Positions 3,879 to 7,041 of a DNA stretch of 7,041 bases are shown here, piece after piece. A program made the position numbers and the translations under genes. How positions within the stretch are numbered: the stretch's first letter is position 1; every line of letters starts with the position of its first letter. A model generated the notes under the pieces. It was given only the letters and a program-made list of their open reading frames with translations. It was not told the DNA's origin and searched no databases. Source of the DNA: Candidatus Bathyarchaeota archaeon (GTDB lineage Archaea > Thermoproteota > Bathyarchaeia > TCS64). The DNA lies in contig DAOVEE010000095.1 of assembly GCA_030669135.1 (NCBI GenBank), positions 1 to 7,041 of the forward strand. Direction: 5' to 3'.

Positions 3879-6644
3879 TTGGAGAAGCGTGTATACGACT
3901 TCATTGAAGGCAACAAGAATATGAGGGCTCTTCTCGGAGGGAAGGGCGCGAACCTCGCCGAGATGACTAACCTAGGGCTCAGCATCCCGTCTGGGTTCAC
4001 GATCACCACTAAGACGTGTGAAGAGTTCTTCGAGGCAGGCGGCAAATTCCCCGAGGGGCTGTGGGAAGAGATACTTGAACACATTAAGGCCTTGGAGAGG
4101 AACACCGAGAAAAGGTTGGGCGACGAGAAGCATCCTCTGCTGGTCTCCGTTCGCAGCGGCGCACCCATAAGCATGCCCGGTATGATGGACACTGTCCTCA
4201 ACCTAGGCATGAACGACAAGGTCGCGGAGGCCGTGATCGGGCTTACAGGAGACGAGCGGTTCGTGTGGGACGCCTACAGACGCTTCGCGACCATGTTCAG
4301 CGACGTCGTCATGGGGCAGGAGCGCCACGAGTTCGAGGAAGTGTTCAACAAGGTCAAGAAGAAGGAAGGCGTCAAGGGAGACACAGAGGTCAGCGTGAAG
4401 GGCCTCAAGGAGACCGTCGAGGGACAGAAGAAGCTCTACAGAAAGCTGCTGAAAGAGGATTTCCCCCAGGACCCCATGGAGCAGCTTAAGAGATCCATCG
4501 CCGCGGTCTTCAACAGCTGGAACATCCCCAGGGCCCGCACCTACAGGCGGGTGGAGGGCATCAGCGACGACATGGGCACCGCGTGCAACGTCCAGACCAT
4601 GGTCTTCGGAAACATGGGCTGGGACAGCGGAAGCGGCGTCATGTTCACCAGGAACCCCAGCGACGGGAGCAAGGGCCTGTTCGGTGAGCTACTCTTCAAC
4701 GCCCAGGGCGAGGACGTGGTAGCCGGAACTAGGACACCCATCCCAATCGTTAAGATGAAGGAGCAGCAGCCCGAGCTCTACAAGGAGCTTGAAGCCATCG
4801 CCGAGACAGTAGAGGACCACTACAAGGACATGCAGGACATGGAGTTCACGGTGGAGAGGGGCAAGCTCTGGATCCTGCAGACGAGGACGGGTAAACGGAC
4901 CGCGCGGTCAGCCATCAAGATCGCGGTCGACATGGCGAAAGAGGGCCTCATCGACAAGAAGACGGCTGTCAAACGCATCACCCCCAACAACGTGGACCAG
5001 CTGCTGCACCCCCAGTTTGACCCGGCCGCGAAGGAGGAGGCGACGCTGCTGGCCAAGGGGCTCAACGCGAGCCCAGGTGCAGCCGTGGGCATAGCCATCT
5101 TCAACGCGGACAGGGCGGAGGAGCACGGGAAGGCGGGGGAGGACGTCATCCTCGTACGCCCCGAGACCACGCCCGACGACGTCAACGGCATGGTGGTCAG
5201 CCAGGGATTCCTCACCCAGCACGGCGGCGGCACGAGCCACGCGGCCGTCGTGGCCCGTGGATGGGGCAAGCCCTGCGTCGCAGGCTGCGAGGACATCAAG
5301 ATAGATAACAGCCGCAACCTGTTCACCGTGGGAGAGCACACCGTGAAGGAAGGCGACTGGATAAGCGTCGACGGAACCACCGGCGAGGTCTTCCTCGGCA
5401 AGGTGGCCAAGATAGAGACCGAGTTCGAGAAGGAGGTCGAGCTTATACAGGCTCTGGAGTGGGCCGACGAGTTCAAGAGCCTAGGCGTGTTGACGAACGC
5501 GGACAACCCCGAGGACTCCGCGAAGGCACGCCAGTTCGGCGCCACGGGCATCGGCCTCTGCAGGACGGAGCACATGTTCTTCGACCAGGAGGGTGAGGAG
5601 ATCAGCCGCCGCGAGAATGTCGTCAACATGATCCTGAAGTCCGAGGTGGCCGCGCCGCTTCTGAGGCAGCTGGAGGCGGCCAAGGGCGGAGAGGACTACG
5701 ACGAGCTGAAGAAGAAGGCGGACGCCAACAAAGACGTGAAGGAGTACCTTAAGGCGCTGGAGAACATACTACCCTTCCAGAGGAAAGACTTCGAGGGCAT
5801 CTTTGAGGCCATGGACGGCTACCCGGTCATCGTGCGGCTCATCGACCCGCCTATGCACGAGTTCCTGCCCCCGCGGGAGGAGCTCCTGCAGGAGGTGACC
5901 GAGCTACGGTGCAAGGGGGTCGAAGGCAAGGAGCTTGAGGAGAAGGAGTACCTGCTGCGGGTCGTGGAGAGCCTCTGGGAGACCAACCCCATGCTGGGTC
6001 TCCGAGGATGCCGCGCAGGGCTCATGTACCCCGGGCTGACCGAGATGCAGGTGAAGGCCATCATGGAGGCGGCGGTGAACGTGAAGAAGAAGGGAGTGGA
6101 CGTGCACCCCGAGGTCATGATCCCACTGACAAGTCACGTCAACGAGATGCAAGCCGAGTACGAGAAGCTGAACAAGGTAGCCGAGGAAGTGCTCAAGAAA
6201 ACCGGGATCGACCTCCACTACAAGATAGGCACCATGATAGAGATACCTAGGGCGGCGTTGACGGCGGACGAGATCGCCGAGAGCGCCGAGTTCTTCAGCT
6301 TCGGCACCAACGACCTCACGCAGATGACCTTCGGCATAAGCAGGGACGACGCGGAGGGCAAGTTCCTCCTCAACTTCGTGGACAGGGGCCTGCTGCCGGC
6401 CAACCCGTTCCAGGTCATCGACCGCGAGGGCGTCGGCCAGCTCATGAAGATGTGCGTCGAGAAGGGCAGGGCCACGAGGCCAGACCTGGAGATCGGCATC
6501 TGCGGCGAGCACGGCGGGGAGCCGAGCAGCATCGAGTTCTGTCACCTCATAGGCTTGAATTACGTGAGCTGCAGCCCGTACCGTGTGCCCATCGCGCGTC
6601 TAGCCGCTGCGCACGCCGAGCTGAACTATCCTAAGAAGAAGTAG
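3879..6644 (+). CDS. ppdK: Pyruvate, phosphate dikinase
   Basis: PPDK interconverts pyruvate + ATP + phosphate with phosphoenolpyruvate + AMP + pyrophosphate in the cytoplasm. It serves gluconeogenesis or a reversible PPi-linked glycolysis. The 921 residues cover all domains. The ATP-grasp domain spans about 1-345, with GGKGANLAEM at 20-29 (K22), R92 in SVRSGAP, E322, and Q334/R336 in ILQTRTGK. The swivelling phosphohistidine domain (about 385-510) has GGGTSHAAVVARG with catalytic H454 and T452, the position phosphorylated by the PDRP regulator in plants and bacteria. The PEP/pyruvate barrel (about 530-921) has R562 in CRTEHMFF, R653 in RLIDPP, E788 in MIEIP, N811 in FGTNDLTQM and C875 in GICGEHGGEPSS. 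These invariant residues are present, so the enzyme should be active. It is longer than the well-known ~874-residue Clostridium enzyme, mainly through about 35 extra charged residues within 569-630. The N-terminus MEKRVYDFIEGN fits the family and supports the TTG start. PEP synthase lacks this arrangement and is excluded. The gene appears monocistronic. Confidence 0.96.
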   Translation: MEKRVYDFIEGNKNMRALLGGKGANLAEMTNLGLSIPSGFTITTKTCEEFFEAGGKFPEGLWEEILEHIKALERNTEKRLGDEKHPLLVSVRSGAPISMPGMMDTVLNLGMNDKVAEAVIGLTGDERFVWDAYRRFATMFSDVVMGQERHEFEEVFNKVKKKEGVKGDTEVSVKGLKETVEGQKKLYRKLLKEDFPQDPMEQLKRSIAAVFNSWNIPRARTYRRVEGISDDMGTACNVQTMVFGNMGWDSGSGVMFTRNPSDGSKGLFGELLFNAQGEDVVAGTRTPIPIVKMKEQQPELYKELEAIAETVEDHYKDMQDMEFTVERGKLWILQTRTGKRTARSAIKIAVDMAKEGLIDKKTAVKRITPNNVDQLLHPQFDPAAKEEATLLAKGLNASPGAAVGIAIFNADRAEEHGKAGEDVILVRPETTPDDVNGMVVSQGFLTQHGGGTSHAAVVARGWGKPCVAGCEDIKIDNSRNLFTVGEHTVKEGDWISVDGTTGEVFLGKVAKIETEFEKEVELIQALEWADEFKSLGVLTNADNPEDSAKARQFGATGIGLCRTEHMFFDQEGEEISRRENVVNMILKSEVAAPLLRQLEAAKGGEDYDELKKKADANKDVKEYLKALENILPFQRKDFEGIFEAMDGYPVIVRLIDPPMHEFLPPREELLQEVTELRCKGVEGKELEEKEYLLRVVESLWETNPMLGLRGCRAGLMYPGLTEMQVKAIMEAAVNVKKKGVDVHPEVMIPLTSHVNEMQAEYEKLNKVAEEVLKKTGIDLHYKIGTMIEIPRAALTADEIAESAEFFSFGTNDLTQMTFGISRDDAEGKFLLNFVDRGLLPANPFQVIDREGVGQLMKMCVEKGRATRPDLEIGICGEHGGEPSSIEFCHLIGLNYVSCSPYRVPIARLAAAHAELNYPKKK

Positions 6645-6645
6645 A

Positions 6646-6663
6646 CTTTCTACTCTTTTCTTC
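6646..6663 (+). terminator. Pyrimidine-rich terminator after ppdK
   Basis: Immediately after the ppdK stop (TAG, 6642-6644), the plus strand reads CTTTCTACTCTTTTCTTC with no hairpin. Archaeal RNA polymerase commonly stops at such T-rich tracts. The tract separates ppdK from the next gene, which has its own promoter-like sequence. Confidence 0.5.
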
Positions 6664-6674
6664 CATCTGTCCAG

Positions 6675-6683
6675 AATAAATAC
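6675..6683 (+). promoter_or_regulatory. TATA box of the VOC-family gene
   Basis: AATAAATAC, centred about 27 bp before the ATG at 6706, places the transcription start at or next to the start codon. The bases before the ATG are CCCCCC, with no possible ribosome binding site, so this gene is probably translated from a leaderless mRNA. TATATTC at 6694-6700 is too close to the ATG to be the box. Confidence 0.55.
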
Positions 6684-6705
6684 AACCTCTCCGTATATTC
6701 CCCCC

Positions 6706-7041
6706 ATGACGAAACTAGACCATGTTGGAGTCTACGTGAGGGACTTGGAGAGGAGCCTTGCTTTCTACGAAAAATTGTTCGGGTTCAAGGTGGTTAAACG
6801 CTTCACCAGCGGTGAAGCCGAGATAGGGTTACTAGACGTCGGGGACGGGCTGCTTGAGCTCGTCCAGAGGCCTGGGAGCCCCGGGACGCCCCCCGTGGGC
6901 AACTGGAGCCACCTGGCGTTACATGAACCAGACTTCGACGACAAGGTGAAGACCCTGGAGGGGATGGGAGTCGGGAAGCGGCTGGTCACCATGGCTAACG
7001 GCAACAGGCTCTGTTTCTTCCAGGACCCTGACGGGCATACG
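6706..7041 (+). CDS. VOC-superfamily (glyoxalase/dioxygenase-fold) protein, C-terminus missing
   Basis: The 112 visible codons run off the right edge. Members of the vicinal oxygen chelate superfamily are small beta-alpha-beta-beta-beta metalloproteins that include glyoxalase I, methylmalonyl-CoA epimerase, extradiol dioxygenases and antibiotic-binding proteins. The first module opens with LDHVGVYVRDLERSLAFYEKLFG (about 4-26) and the second with NWSHLAL at about 66-72. Probable metal ligands are H6, E51 (LLELVQ) and H69. The fourth, usually a glutamate just after a DPDGxxIE motif, would fall directly beyond the edge, where DPDGHT is the last sequence seen. Family length is about 120-140 residues, so only the tail is missing. 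The opening also resembles methylmalonyl-CoA epimerase, but nothing seen fixes the substrate. Confidence 0.87.
   Translation, partial: MTKLDHVGVYVRDLERSLAFYEKLFGFKVVKRFTSGEAEIGLLDVGDGLLELVQRPGSPGTPPVGNWSHLALHEPDFDDKVKTLEGMGVGKRLVTMANGNRLCFFQDPDGHT

Noticed and set aside
4820..5683. Minus-strand 287-codon frame, and others at 5904-6545 and 4908-5339, opposite ppdK
   Set aside because: They are antisense to continuous conserved PPDK sequence, have no recognisable domain and lack promoters.

Overview
The window looks like an archaeal chromosome segment carrying ordinary housekeeping genes. The archaeal assignment rests on an archaeal-type RadA recombinase, a TFB (TFIIB-like) basal transcription factor, TATA-box promoters about 26 bp before likely transcription starts, and T-rich rather than hairpin terminators. 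The coding DNA is GC-rich, while the longest gap between genes is strikingly AT-rich. The RadA and TFB sequences resemble those of the TACK group (Thaumarchaeota/Aigarchaeota/Bathyarchaeota-like) more than Euryarchaeota. That placement is an impression from remembered family sequences, not a search result. Non-ATG starts are common: TTG is the best start for three of the six genes.

Layout from left to right. Bases 1-899 (minus strand) hold the N-terminal 299 codons of an M20-family metallopeptidase/amidohydrolase cut by the left edge. It diverges from radA (1024-2019, plus) across a 124-bp promoter region. radA runs tail-to-tail, with three bases between stop codons, into an EngB-like GTPase (2023-2631, minus). 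That GTPase lies 42 bp downstream of a TFB gene (2674-3597, minus), and the two could share a transcript. A 281-bp AT-rich divergent region (3598-3878) separates TFB from a complete pyruvate, phosphate dikinase gene (3879-6644, plus). It contains a perfect 10-bp inverted repeat and several TATA-like elements. A pyrimidine-rich terminator follows ppdK, and then a leaderless-looking VOC/glyoxalase-family gene begins at 6706 and is cut by the right edge.

Functionally the neighbours are a mixture: homologous recombination (RadA), promoter recognition (TFB), probable ribosome assembly (EngB-like), pyruvate/PEP interconversion (PPDK), peptide or amide hydrolysis (M20) and a small metalloenzyme of unknown substrate (VOC). 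I see no CRISPR array, tRNA, rRNA, insertion sequence or defence island, and no evidence of a new multi-gene system. The points most worth a second look are the palindromic element between TFB and ppdK, the extra ~35 charged residues in the PPDK C-terminal domain, the true start of TFB, and the TFB-EngB pairing.
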